Shown here in pieces: positions 54,062 through 63,430 of a stretch of DNA of 64,000 nucleotides. Each line of letters begins with the position of its first letter. The stretch's first letter is position 1. The notes beneath the pieces were generated by a model. That model was not told the origin of the DNA. It saw nothing but the letters and a program-made list of their open reading frames with translations, and did not search any database. This stretch comes from Theocolax elegans (Eukaryota > Arthropoda > Insecta > Hymenoptera > Cerocephalidae), in the NCBI GenBank assembly GCA_026168455.1, contig CM047429.1, positions 5,173,125 through 5,237,124 of the forward strand, written 5' to 3'. A program made the position numbers and the translations under genes.

Positions 54062-54076
54062 TTTGTTTTCTTTCAG
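54062..54076 (+). promoter_or_regulatory. Splice acceptor upstream of ORF3
   Basis: A branch-like ACTAATTAAC and a pyrimidine tract precede TTTCAG/CTCCCCG, with the cut after 54,076 and the ORF3 ATG 7 bases later. Joining to the LTR donor would make the ATG at 54,084 the first long start codon; a 5-codon upstream ORF from 43,865 is the only earlier ATG that I see. Confidence 0.6.
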
Positions 54077-54083
54077 CTCCCCG

Positions 54084-55727
54084 ATGGACCAGAACCGAGA
54101 CCTGGAGGCAGGAGACGGTGTTGATCCATCGTCGCCTCCGATCATTCTGCTGGGGGAAGACACTCCGACGTCGGGTGTTGCCGAAGAGGTCATCGGAGTG
54201 GCCTCCGACTGTCTCGAGGTGCCCGTTGATGACCCACTCGCTGGATGTGACCAGTCCGTGCGGGAAATCGACGAAGTACTCATCGAGATGGAAGGACCAT
54301 CCCGAACCTCGACGGTTGATATCCCGTCATCGGGTGATACGACCCAGGTGGAGCAAATGGTGGACGTACCTGCGGTGTTAGCACTGGGGTCGTCCACCAA
54401 TATCTACCCCGCCGACTACGTAGAGGATCTACGCGAGGCAGAACGGGAGCGGCAAAAGGCCGCCGCCGATAATCGCCCACGCCGCAAGAAGAAGAAGAGC
54501 AGCGGCAGACGGCAGTTGACGATGGATGACTATGAGTCAGGAGTCCCAGCCAACCCCCAAGTGACGGAGAGTCCGTGCTTGAGGGCGGGAGCTGTGTCCG
54601 TCATAGTCCCACCAACCGCAGGGAAACTCGATGTTGGGGTCGAGACCCTGACGGAACAAGCCAAGGCTGGGCCATCGTCATCTGGTCCAGTCATTACTAG
54701 GGGGATCGTCCTCCGTCGTTTGGTTCCTTTACCTTTCGATCGGTCGGTGGATCCGCCTAAAATGGCTTGTTTTAACTGCTGGGCGATGGACCACAGCCAC
54801 CCGGAGTGCGCGGCACTGCAATCGATTTATTGTTTCAATTGCGGCCGCCGAGGGGTGGCAGTGAGTGAGTGCCCAAGATGCTCTCGATCCTATGCCATCT
54901 GGATCCAAAAGCGGGGATACTCGCCGTTCTCGACTGCTGATTCCCAGGTTTCGGTTGCCAAGGTCCCTGCACCTCAGCAGAGACCGAAGCGGTCGAAGCA
55001 ACGGGACAGTCAGGACGAGTCCAAAAAGCGGCGGATGGTGACGCCCACCCGCAGGGAGGGACCCAAGAAGGGCTCGTGTGTGAAGCCTTCTGGGCCCAAG
55101 CCCTCCTATGCGGAAGTGGTGGTGGGTCGCCGAGTAGAAGAGGCGACTCGCCGCCAGGCTGCTGCCTTTGGCTTAGACAGCACAGGGCCCTTCGAACAGG
55201 TGAAGGTTGCCCTCAGTGCTGTCGTCCAAGCTAAGGCAGACCAGAAGTTGAGGGAGTACCAAGAGAATCAAACTACTCCCTCAGCCAACCAGTCAGCAGC
55301 CGACTCACCACGGCAGGGACGAGAAGAGAGCGGCGCTCAGCCATTCCCTGCCCAATCACCAGTCGGGGAGGAAGGTATGGACACCCCGTCCCCAAAACCT
55401 CGTAAGAAGCAGTCACCGAAGGCTGGGCCTAGTGGCTTGCGACGACCCAACCCGATGGACGTTGACGCCTCTACGAGCGTGGTTAAACCACCTCGCAAGC
55501 CGACACAGAAACGGGGGGTTGGGTCCAAACACCGTACTGTCCAAGAAGTACGGGCTTCATCGGCTGGGTCACCGGCGACGGCCGACCAATCCAGAAACGA
55601 GACGGACATTCTCAGGGAATGTCGTCTGTTGCTGGAGGCCGCCGCCAACCTCCCTTCCGACATTGCACGAGAGATAGGGCAGGAGGTGGTCCGGATCCTT
55701 AGGGATCGTATTCCTTCCCGACATTAA
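54084..55727 (+). CDS. ORF3: CCHC zinc-knuckle protein in the env position, intact
   Basis: About 547 codons from ATG at 54,084, uninterrupted although gag and pol are broken. The N-terminal third is acidic (DDPLAGCDQSVREIDEVLIE), followed by a basic stretch (RPRRKKKKSSGRR). A canonical knuckle CFNCWAMDHSHPEC is at residues 229-242, then CFNCGRRGVAVSEC with valine in the histidine position and CPRC. The C-terminal half is proline/serine/glutamine-rich with several basic patches and ends in a predicted amphipathic helix (ECRLLLEAAANLPSDIAREI). There is no signal peptide, membrane segment or fusion peptide, so it is not an envelope protein. The knuckle pair resembles Gag nucleocapsid, suggesting a Gag-derived RNA-binding accessory protein. 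Confidence 0.75.
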   Translation: MDQNRDLEAGDGVDPSSPPIILLGEDTPTSGVAEEVIGVASDCLEVPVDDPLAGCDQSVREIDEVLIEMEGPSRTSTVDIPSSGDTTQVEQMVDVPAVLALGSSTNIYPADYVEDLREAERERQKAAADNRPRRKKKKSSGRRQLTMDDYESGVPANPQVTESPCLRAGAVSVIVPPTAGKLDVGVETLTEQAKAGPSSSGPVITRGIVLRRLVPLPFDRSVDPPKMACFNCWAMDHSHPECAALQSIYCFNCGRRGVAVSECPRCSRSYAIWIQKRGYSPFSTADSQVSVAKVPAPQQRPKRSKQRDSQDESKKRRMVTPTRREGPKKGSCVKPSGPKPSYAEVVVGRRVEEATRRQAAAFGLDSTGPFEQVKVALSAVVQAKADQKLREYQENQTTPSANQSAADSPRQGREESGAQPFPAQSPVGEEGMDTPSPKPRKKQSPKAGPSGLRRPNPMDVDASTSVVKPPRKPTQKRGVGSKHRTVQEVRASSAGSPATADQSRNETDILRECRLLLEAAANLPSDIAREIGQEVVRILRDRIPSRH

Positions 55728-55802
55728 GAAGAGAAACGTACAGCGCGCAGTCGTGGATAGATTGTGCCTTTCTTCGACTCGGCCTTCCCGAGGGAAGTGG
55801 AG

Positions 55803-55817
55803 TCTAGGGGGGGGCTT
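55803..55817 (+). promoter_or_regulatory. Polypurine tract
   Basis: TCTAGGGGGGGGCTT lies immediately before the 3-prime LTR. The G-rich tract is the expected plus-strand primer site; the trailing CTT is unusual. Confidence 0.75.
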
Positions 55818-56897
55818 TGTGACGGAAATCGTCACACAATCTATTCACGATGAATAGAGTACTTAAATTCGCGAATTGTAAGTCGTCGGAGCCTTTCGTA
55901 TGTCAAGACCAACCGTCGACACTTGTTTACTTCTCTACGAGTGTACAATTACGCGCGACAATACGTAGGGATGGGAGCGCGAAAGAGTGTGTGAGTTTCC
56001 CCACTCCCATCCCTTTTTCGGGAAATTAGGCGATCGCCTAGTCAGTGCGTAATGATCCGTCGATCGTGACGGATTGTTATATTATCTGGACGTTTCGTAC
56101 TGCTCGTGAGTGCCGAGAGTGCGCCCCATCCCCCTCCCGCATTAAGCTCTCTGAACGGTTGTTCCGGAGCAGAGCTAGGTGCGGAGACCCGGGTGGACCG
56201 AACGCGTGTCCGGATAGTTTGGTGTGTACTTGTGAGTGTGTGTTACCAAGGACGCGGTCGTGCGCGAGTGATACCGCGGATCGCGACTCGCTCGCCGCGG
56301 CAAGGGCCGCCTTTACCACCTCAACCACCGGTCGTCCTCTTGTCAAGGAGGTCGACCTGTCGCCGAGGATCGGCTGGGCCATCCCCGAGGAGCGTCACCG
56401 GTAAGTGCTACTTATTATCGTGACCCTCCCCCTCCCTTGTGTGTGTGTGTACCACGGGAGTGTGTTCGAGTACAGCGGTACTCGAACAGCGGTTCCTGGG
56501 AGCAAAACCTGTCGCAGGCGAGGATCTCGATCCGACAAGTTTCCCGGGACTTCCGCCCGCGCGAAAGAGCATTGTCGCGGCACACGGCCTGAATGGCCAT
56601 CTTGTTATTTATTTAAATAAATGTTCTATTAATTTTTTATTTTAATATTTGAGTATTCATTGTGTTCTCCCCGCTCCCGCCGACATCCTTTAATTTATAT
56701 AAATCGCGTCGAGGCAAGGAGGATTGCCCGAATCCTCCACACCGATCGTCCCAGCGAACTCGCGTTCCTGGCGACAGCCCGCAGTTCGAATAAATAAATA
56801 AATAATTGTGTGCGCGGTATTGGGCAACGCGGCCCAACGGTTTTTGTTAATTTCATTAATTAATTAACTGAATCGGGTACGCGAATACCACGTTACA
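55818..56897 (+). repeat. 3-prime LTR
   Basis: Same termini as the 5-prime LTR. Differences seen by eye include CACGATGAAT for CACAATGAAT, a 2-base shorter GCGCGC run, GGACGCGGTC for GGACGGGGTC, GATCCGACAAG for GATACGACAGG and one T fewer near 56,645: about 12 substitutions and two indels over 1,080 bases. ATAT follows it. Confidence 0.95.
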
Positions 56898-56902
56898 ATA
56901 TA

Positions 56903-59135
56903 TAGATGATAAATCAAAAATAAAATTTTAATTTTTTTATCCACCTTTCTCACTCATTTTACACCTTTGTAATAGAGTATGATGAAAAATGTGTAAAAAC
57001 GTATATTTAACTGTGATAAAAATACAGAACGAATCATCAAATAAAATATATATTACATTAAAATATATTATTTAAGTTATTAAAAATTATTAGACTGACA
57101 GTACTGCTTCAGTCTATCTTAGTATTACTGTGACCACTTTATTTTTACATTATTTATGTATGTAGTGACTATTATTTATTATTAATTACTTATAATATTA
57201 CTTATATGTATGTTCTTAATATCATCATTTAATTTGGTACAAAAATATACAAACATTGGAGTACTGGCAAAAGTGCTTACACACTTTTTTAATATTTTAT
57301 CCCGTAATTAGTGGAGTTATCCCGGAATACCTCACGAATTCCCCAAATATCGAGGAAATCCCGTAATTAGTGAAGTATCCCGAAAAAATTCACAAATTCT
57401 CGGAATATGCAGGAAATCCCAAAATTAGTGAAGTCATCCAGGTATACCTCAGAAATTACCGAAATATCGAGGAAATCCCGTAATTAGTGAAGTTATCCCG
57501 ACATATCCAGGTAATTCCAAAATTAGTAAAGTATCCCGGCATATCTCAAAAATGACCGAAATATTAAGAAAATCTCGGAATTGGTGAAGTTATCCCGGAA
57601 TACCTCAATATTTCCCGAAATATCGAGGAATTCCCGTGATTAGTGAAGTTATCCCGACATATCCACTAAATCCAAAAATTAGTAAATTTATTCCAGCATA
57701 CCTCAGAAATTATCGAAATATTAATAAAATCTCGAAATTGGTGGAGTTATCCCGGAATACATAGAAAATTCCCGAAATACCACAGAAAATCCCGAAATAC
57801 CATAGAAAATATTGAAATAACCAGAAAATCCCGAAATTAGGGAATTTATTCCGAAATACCACAGAAAATCCCGAAATATCCAGGAAATCCCGAAATTGGT
57901 GGATTAACCCGGAATGCCACAGAAAATCCCGAACATCCAGAAAATGTCGAAACATCCAGGAAATGCCGAAATTGGTGGATTTATTCCGAAATACAACAGG
58001 AAATTCCGAAACATCCAGGATATCCAGAAATTGGTGGATTTATTCCGGAATACCTCAGAAAATCCCGAAACATCCAGGAAATGCCGAAATCGGTGGATTT
58101 ATTCCGAAATACCACAGGAAATTCCGTAACATCCAGGAAATCCAGAAATTGGTGGATTTATTCCGGAATACCTCAGAAAATCCCGAAATATCCAGGAAAT
58201 CCCGAAATTGGTGGATTTATTCCGGAATACCACGGAATATCCCGAAACATCCTGGAAATCCCGAAAGTGGTGGAGTTACCCGGAATACGTCAGAAAATCC
58301 CGAAACATCCAGAAAATCCCTCAATTAGTGAATTTATCCCTAAATCTCACAGAGAATCCCGAAATATCCAGGAAATTCCGAAATTGGTGGATTTATTCCG
58401 GAATACCTCAGATAATCCCGAAACATCGAGGAAATCACAAAATTAGTGGAGTACCCGGAATATTACAGAAAATTCCGAAATACCACAGAAAATCCCGAAA
58501 TACCATAGAAAATCCCGAAATACCATAGAAAATCTAGAAACAACCAGAAAATCCCAAAATTCGGGAATTTATCCCAAAGTACCCCAGGAAATTCCGAAAC
58601 ATCTAGGAAATCCCGAAATTGGTGGAGTTATCCCGGAATACCACAGAAAATCCCGAAACATCCAGGAAGTCCCGAAATTGTTGGAGTTATCCCGGAACAC
58701 GTCAGAAACTCTCGAAACATCCAGGAAATCCCGAAATTGGTGGAGTTATCCGGAAATACCACAGAAAAACCCGAGACTTGCAGGAAATCCCGAAATTGTT
58801 GGAGTTATTCCGGAATACTTAAGAAAATCCCGAAACATCCAGGAAACCCTAAATTAGTGAAGATTTCCCGGCATATCTAAGAAATTACCGAATTATTTAG
58901 AAAATCCCGAAATTAATGGAGTTATCCCGGAATACCTCAAAAATTCCCGAAACATCCAGGAGAATTCCGTATTTAGTGGAGTTATCCCGAAATAATTCCG
59001 AAATTCCCGAAATATCAGTGTTAACCCTTCCACTCCACACATACTTTTCATTCTTACAACAGGAGACCGGACACCGCCGCGGGATACCGGACACCACCGC
59101 CGGACACCGGAGAACGGATGAATTTTAATATAATA
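56903..59135 (-). mobile_element. Helitron-like copy B, truncated, with 59-bp array
   Basis: 56,935-57,140 matches 42,820-43,035 of copy A (both end TATTACTGTGACCACTT). The array follows, then GTTAACCCTTCCACTCCACA, CCGGACACCGGAGAACGGAT and AATTTTAATATA, matching the copy A end. The 3-prime part present in copy A (42-42.8 kb) is missing, so copy B stops at the LTR insertion. Confidence 0.55.
57290..59020. repeat. 59-bp minisatellite, about 29 units
   Basis: GGTGGATTTATTCCG recurs at 57,974, 58,033, 58,092, 58,151 and 58,210 (period 59). Units contain ATCCCGAAATT, GGAATACC.CAGAAAATCCCG and AACATCCAGGAAAT and diverge toward the left edge. Because 59 is not a multiple of 3, every frame reads the same peptide in turn, giving spurious overlapping ORFs. 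Confidence 0.92.
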
Positions 59136-59859
59136 CTAGCCATATTACCTCGGTCGCTAACGCTCCCTCGGTTGAATCACATTTTTGAGGCTAGACGTTG
59201 ATTATAAAGCGTAGTTTTAAATTTATTATTAGTTTATAACAAATAAATTTTAAACGATTTTGATACAATTATTTTATTTTATTTTCAAACCAATTTTTTT
59301 CATGTGCTTTAAACTATTAATTAAAATTTGTTGTTATATTATAAAAACAAATAAAAAAATATTATAAAATATTTTATTTTAAAAAATGTATACAATTTAT
59401 TCTTTTTACTCATCATGATATTTAATTATAACTGTTTATTTTCGAATGTTGGTTTGTATTATTTTCTCCCTGCATTTACAGGCTTGAGACTGTCATATAA
59501 TGAACGCAAATATAATGTGTATTAAAAGTTTCAAATACTTGATTTTCTAACATATATATATATTTCAAAATTATGTATGGTATAATACGTAAATATTTTA
59601 AAATTGATAAAAATATATGTTCCAATATGACTGCATTAAAAATAAAATAAATAATATAATATAGCATCTCGTATGTTTTTGTTTCATTAATATCTAAACA
59701 AAGTTCTAAAATAATATCACTTTTTGCAGACAATGTATTCTAACAAGTATTATCAAAATATTTTAATTGATAGTTAACTAATGATATATTAGACATTTAA
59801 TTATTTTAAAACTTGTATATTTTATAAATAATTATGTCAATAAAATATCGTTTGATGCA

Positions 59860-60485
59860 GACAATGCATTTTAAATTTGTTTATTTCTTCAGTATTTTAG
59901 TAAAAAAATGTCGCTTGATGCAGACAATGAATTTTAAATTTGTTTATCTCTTCAGTATTTTAGTAAAAAAATGTCGCTTGATGCAGACAATAAATTTTTA
60001 ATTTGTTTATTTCTTCAGTATTTTAGTAAAAAAATGTCGTTTGATACAGACAATGAATTTTAAATTTGTTTATTTCTTCAGTATTTTAGTAAAAAAATGT
60101 CGCTTGATGCATACAATGAATTTTAAATTTGTTTATTTCTTCAGTATTTTAGTAAAAAAATGTCGCTTGATGCAGACAATGAATTTTAAATTTGTTTATT
60201 TCTTCAGTATTTTAGTAAAAAAAATGTCGCTTGACGCAGACAATGAATTTTAAATTTGTTTATTTCTTCAGTATTTTAGTAAAAAAATGTCGCTTGATGC
60301 TGACAATGAATTTTAAATTTGTTTATTTCTTCAGTATTTTAGTAAAAAAATGTCGCTTGATGCAGACAATAAATTTTTAATTTGTTTATTTCTTCAGTAT
60401 TTTAGTAAAAATGTCGTTTGATGCAGACAATGATATTTAAATTTGTTTATTTCTTCAGTATTTTAGTAAAAAAATGTCGCTTGAT
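59860..60485. repeat. 63-bp minisatellite, about 10 units
   Basis: ATGTCGCTTGATGCAGACAA starts units at 59,908, 59,971, 60,034, 60,097, 60,160, 60,224, 60,287, 60,350, 60,411 and 60,474. The unit also contains TTTATTTCTTCAGTATTTTA. Two units (starting 59,971 and 60,350) share the variant AATAAATTTTTAATTTG. Degenerate half units flank both sides to about 60,690. Confidence 0.95.
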
Positions 60486-60765
60486 GCAGACAGTTGATTA
60501 TTTTAAAATTTATATATTACATAAATAATTTCGCCAATAAAATGTCGCTTAATGCAGACAACTAATATTTTAATATTTATTTATTTCTTAAGTAATGATA
60601 TATTAAAATGTTGCTTGATGTAAATAATGTATACTTGAAAAATATTCTTTATTATACATAATTTTATCTACAAATTTTGTCTGATGCTTATATCTTATTA
60701 TTTTATAATTCGTTTGCCTAATAAGTCGACCTTAAATTGATTTTTAAAAATAAAAGAAAAACTAT

Positions 60766-62663
60766 TCAAGTATCAAACACTTCAGAAAAAACTATATTCG
60801 TTGTATATATTATTACATTATTATTTAAATTCCTCTCATTTATATTAAGTATATCTCCTTCTGTATTAGTGAGTATCATTGACGATTTCGAAAATTTTAT
60901 TTTTAGATTTTTTTCATCTGTAACTCTTGATAATGCAACATATAATTGACCATGACTAAATACAGTTCTTGGTAAATATAGACCTACTTTTTTAAATGAT
61001 TGAACTTGTGCTTTATTTATGGTCATAGCGAATCTTGGTCTAATAGGAAATTGTCGTCTAACCATATTGAAAGGTATATCATCCTTTGATGGACATAAAT
61101 CTATTCTTGGAATCATCACAATTTGTCCCGAAATTTTACCTGTTATAATTTCTCCATATATAGTGTACTGTTTTAATTCTGTAATCATGAGCCTGGTACC
61201 ATTACATAAACCTCCATCTAAATGCAAATTCCTAAGTAACATAACGATCATTCCTTTTTTTAATACTAATTTATGCGGTGGTAAACCATTTGGTATTAAT
61301 GAATTTATAAAATCTATTGTTATTGTTTCATCCAACTTATTACTTTCATCATTAGTAATACTATCAACGCTTAAATATATCTTACCGTCACCTTCAATTC
61401 TTTCAATTATTTCGTTATTAATCGCTAAAACATCACTATTTATAGGTGAAAGAATTACTTTGTCTGTAAGAGTATGTAAATCATCAATATTTATTTTATT
61501 ACCAACAATATCATCTATCAAATTATTAAATGTAATAAATTCTGAAGGAATTTTTATAACGTTATTATCAATTTCAAATTTTGTAATATTTTTATTTTCT
61601 CCAATACTTAATAACCATGTTTTAAACATACTGTTTGTATTGACCAATCTTAAATTATTATTTAATGTAAGTTTTTGAAATAATTGCCATAAAGAACTAC
61701 TTTTTACACATGATTCTAATATTTGAGTTCTATTTCGGTATCGAACTATAGGAAGTGTTTGTCGAAAATCGCCAGATGTTACTAATATTTTACGACCAAA
61801 CGGTTTATTATTTCGACATAAATCTCTGACAAAAATAACTATAGCTTCTAATGCATATTTACAAGTCATTGATATTTCATCCCAAATTATTAATTTAATA
61901 TTTTTTAAAATTTGACCTATTTGTGAATTTGGTGAAATGTTGAATGGATAGTTTTACCACCTATTAATAAATTTGCTGCAATACCAGTCCAAGCAACTGC
62001 TAACTCTGGTATTTTGTTTAATTTCAGAAATTTTGTAATAGCATTTAATAAATAACTTTTTCCACTACCACCAGGACCATCTATAAAATATAAATTTTCT
62101 TTTTTATTATCGTAAACTGCTTCTACTATTGTATCAAATATTGTTTTTTGTTCCAATGTTAAAGATTTTAACAATATTTCTATGTCATTATCTTCATTTG
62201 CAATAATATCATTATAAATCATATCATTGAGATTTTCAGTTTCAATATTATCAATATTAGGTAAATTAAATTGTTGCAATGTTAAATTATGTTTTGATAA
62301 AACGTTGTCTATAATTTTTAAAGCCTTTTGTTCTCCTAAAATTTCAGGTAATTTAGGATCAAAGAAATGTTCTTTATGCTTATTATAAAGTTTCAAGGCA
62401 TTAAAATTGTGATCAAATGATATAATGAAAGCGAAAAGTTCACATAAAGCCTGTGGAAATTGAAAATTATAATTTTCTTCTAAACATTTATCCCATTCAT
62501 TATCAGTAATGATTAAACCTCTAACTATACATGCTTCATAAAATGTATCATTAACAACGCCTTCGTATGAGCGTATATCTTCAAAAGATTCGGCCCCACG
62601 TACATGAAGTAATAATAATCTAAGAAAAAATCGTTCTCGTTCTTTAGGATTTACATGAAACAT
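60766..62663 (-). pseudogene. Helitron Pif1-like helicase, C-terminal part
   Basis: Two adjacent frames (61,917-62,663 and 60,766-61,869) join across a short frame break near 61,890. The first begins MFHVNPKERERFFLRLLLLH, a conserved Helitron segment, and has Walker A GPGGSGKSYL, then AWTGIAANLLIGGKTIHSTF. The second has SGDFRQTLPIVRY, RLVNTN, SPINSDVLAINNEI and the C-terminal Pif1 motifs MTINKAQVQSF and GQLYVALSRV. The helicase unwinds DNA during rolling-circle transposition. The catalytic Rep domain is missing, and the frame break makes this a relic. Confidence 0.9.
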
Positions 62664-62689
62664 TCTGACTAGAATGGGTTTATTAAACT

Positions 62690-62800
62690 TTTTTCGCTTA
62701 CTTACTTTTACTTACTTAATTTTTTTACTCTCTTTACTTTTTTTTCACTTTTTTTTTACTTATTTTTTTTACGATTTTTTACTTACTTTTTTTGCATACT
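62690..62800. repeat. ACTT/T-rich low-complexity tract
   Basis: CTTACTTACTTTTACTTACT followed by long T runs, immediately upstream (minus sense) of the helicase where the Rep domain should be. Confidence 0.85.
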
Positions 62801-62837
62801 TTACATAAAAAGAAATTAAGTGTACATGTCTTTATGC

Positions 62838-63412
62838 TTAAATTTGCAAAAAATATTGTTACTTCCTGAAGACGATGTCCAGGTGGTCAGGGTAACCTCC
62901 AGGTTATCCTGACATCGTATACAGGAAAGTCTACATGCCGTTCTGCATAAATGTGCAAAAAATATTCTCACTTCCTGAAGACGATGTCCAGGTGGTCAGG
63001 GTAACCTCCAGGCAATCCTGACATCCTCCACAGGAAAGACCACATACCTTTCTACTTGAATTTGCAAAAAAAATTTTCACTTCCTGGAGACGATGTCCAG
63101 GTGGTCAGGGTGACCCCATCCCTATACCTCCACCCTCACCCTCACCCTGACCTCTTAACCATAACACACTTACCCTTATACACATGCATATATATAAAAC
63201 ATAATAAAAAGACGCCCAATGGTGAATGTCGGACGTTTGCAAAAAAAATTTTCACTTCCTGGAGACGATGCCCAGGTGGTCAGGGTGACCCCATCTCTAT
63301 CCCTCCACCCTCACCCTCACCCTAACCTCTTCACCATAACACACTTACCCTTATACACATGAATATATATAAAACATAATAAAAAGACGCCCAATGGTGA
63401 ATGTCGGACGCC
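62838..63412. repeat. Tandem repeats of 110 and 177 bp sharing one core
   Basis: AATTTGCAAAAAATATT and ACTTCCTGAAGACGATGTCC (or CTGGAGACGATG) recur at about 62,838, 62,948, 63,058 and 63,236, followed by AGGTGGTCAGGGT. The first two units are about 110 bases; the last two add a block with CCCTCACCCTCACCCT and AAAAAGACGCCCAATGGTG and are about 177 bases long. They lie at the 5-prime end of Helitron copy C. Confidence 0.85.
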
Positions 63413-63430
63413 GGACGCCGGACACCGGAC

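Larger units (their letters stand above)
43629..56897 (+). mobile_element. Ty3/gypsy LTR retrotransposon with third ORF, 13.3 kb
   Basis: Two 1.08-kb LTRs (TG...CA) enclose a primer-binding site, a 2.6-kb leader, gag, pol (protease, reverse transcriptase, RNase H, integrase in that order, diagnostic of Ty3/gypsy), a third ORF and a polypurine tract. ATAT flanks both sides as the 4-bp target duplication. By eye the LTRs differ at about a dozen positions plus two small indels, so the insertion is fairly young. gag and pol carry at least four in-frame TGA codons and indels, so the copy is not autonomous. ORF3 is uninterrupted. Relics of the same family lie at 12.9-17 kb. Confidence 0.95.
59136..63430 (-). 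mobile_element. Helitron copy C carrying helicase remnant
   Basis: On the minus strand it begins near GTCCGGTGTCCGGCGTCCGG (63,405-63,430) and ends CGACCGAGGTAATATGGCTAG followed by T at 59,136. Between lie tandem repeats, a T-rich low-complexity tract, the C-terminal Helitron helicase and the 63-bp array. The replication-initiator (HUH) part expected upstream of the helicase is absent. Confidence 0.65.

Noticed and set aside
54084..55727. ORF3 as an envelope gene
   Set aside because: No signal peptide, transmembrane helix, furin site or fusion peptide; it has CCHC knuckles and a charged low-complexity tail.
57914..59128. Long repetitive frames through the 57-59 kb region (NPEIGGFIP-type peptides)
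   Set aside because: Products of the 59-bp minisatellite, present in all frames; no start, domain or conservation.
59860..60485. CRISPR-like regular array
   Set aside because: Units are contiguous 63-base repeats with no unique spacers, in a eukaryotic Helitron; it is a minisatellite.
61019..61678. 219-codon + strand ORF over the helicase
   Set aside because: Antisense shadow of the Helitron helicase, which has clear helicase motifs on the minus strand.
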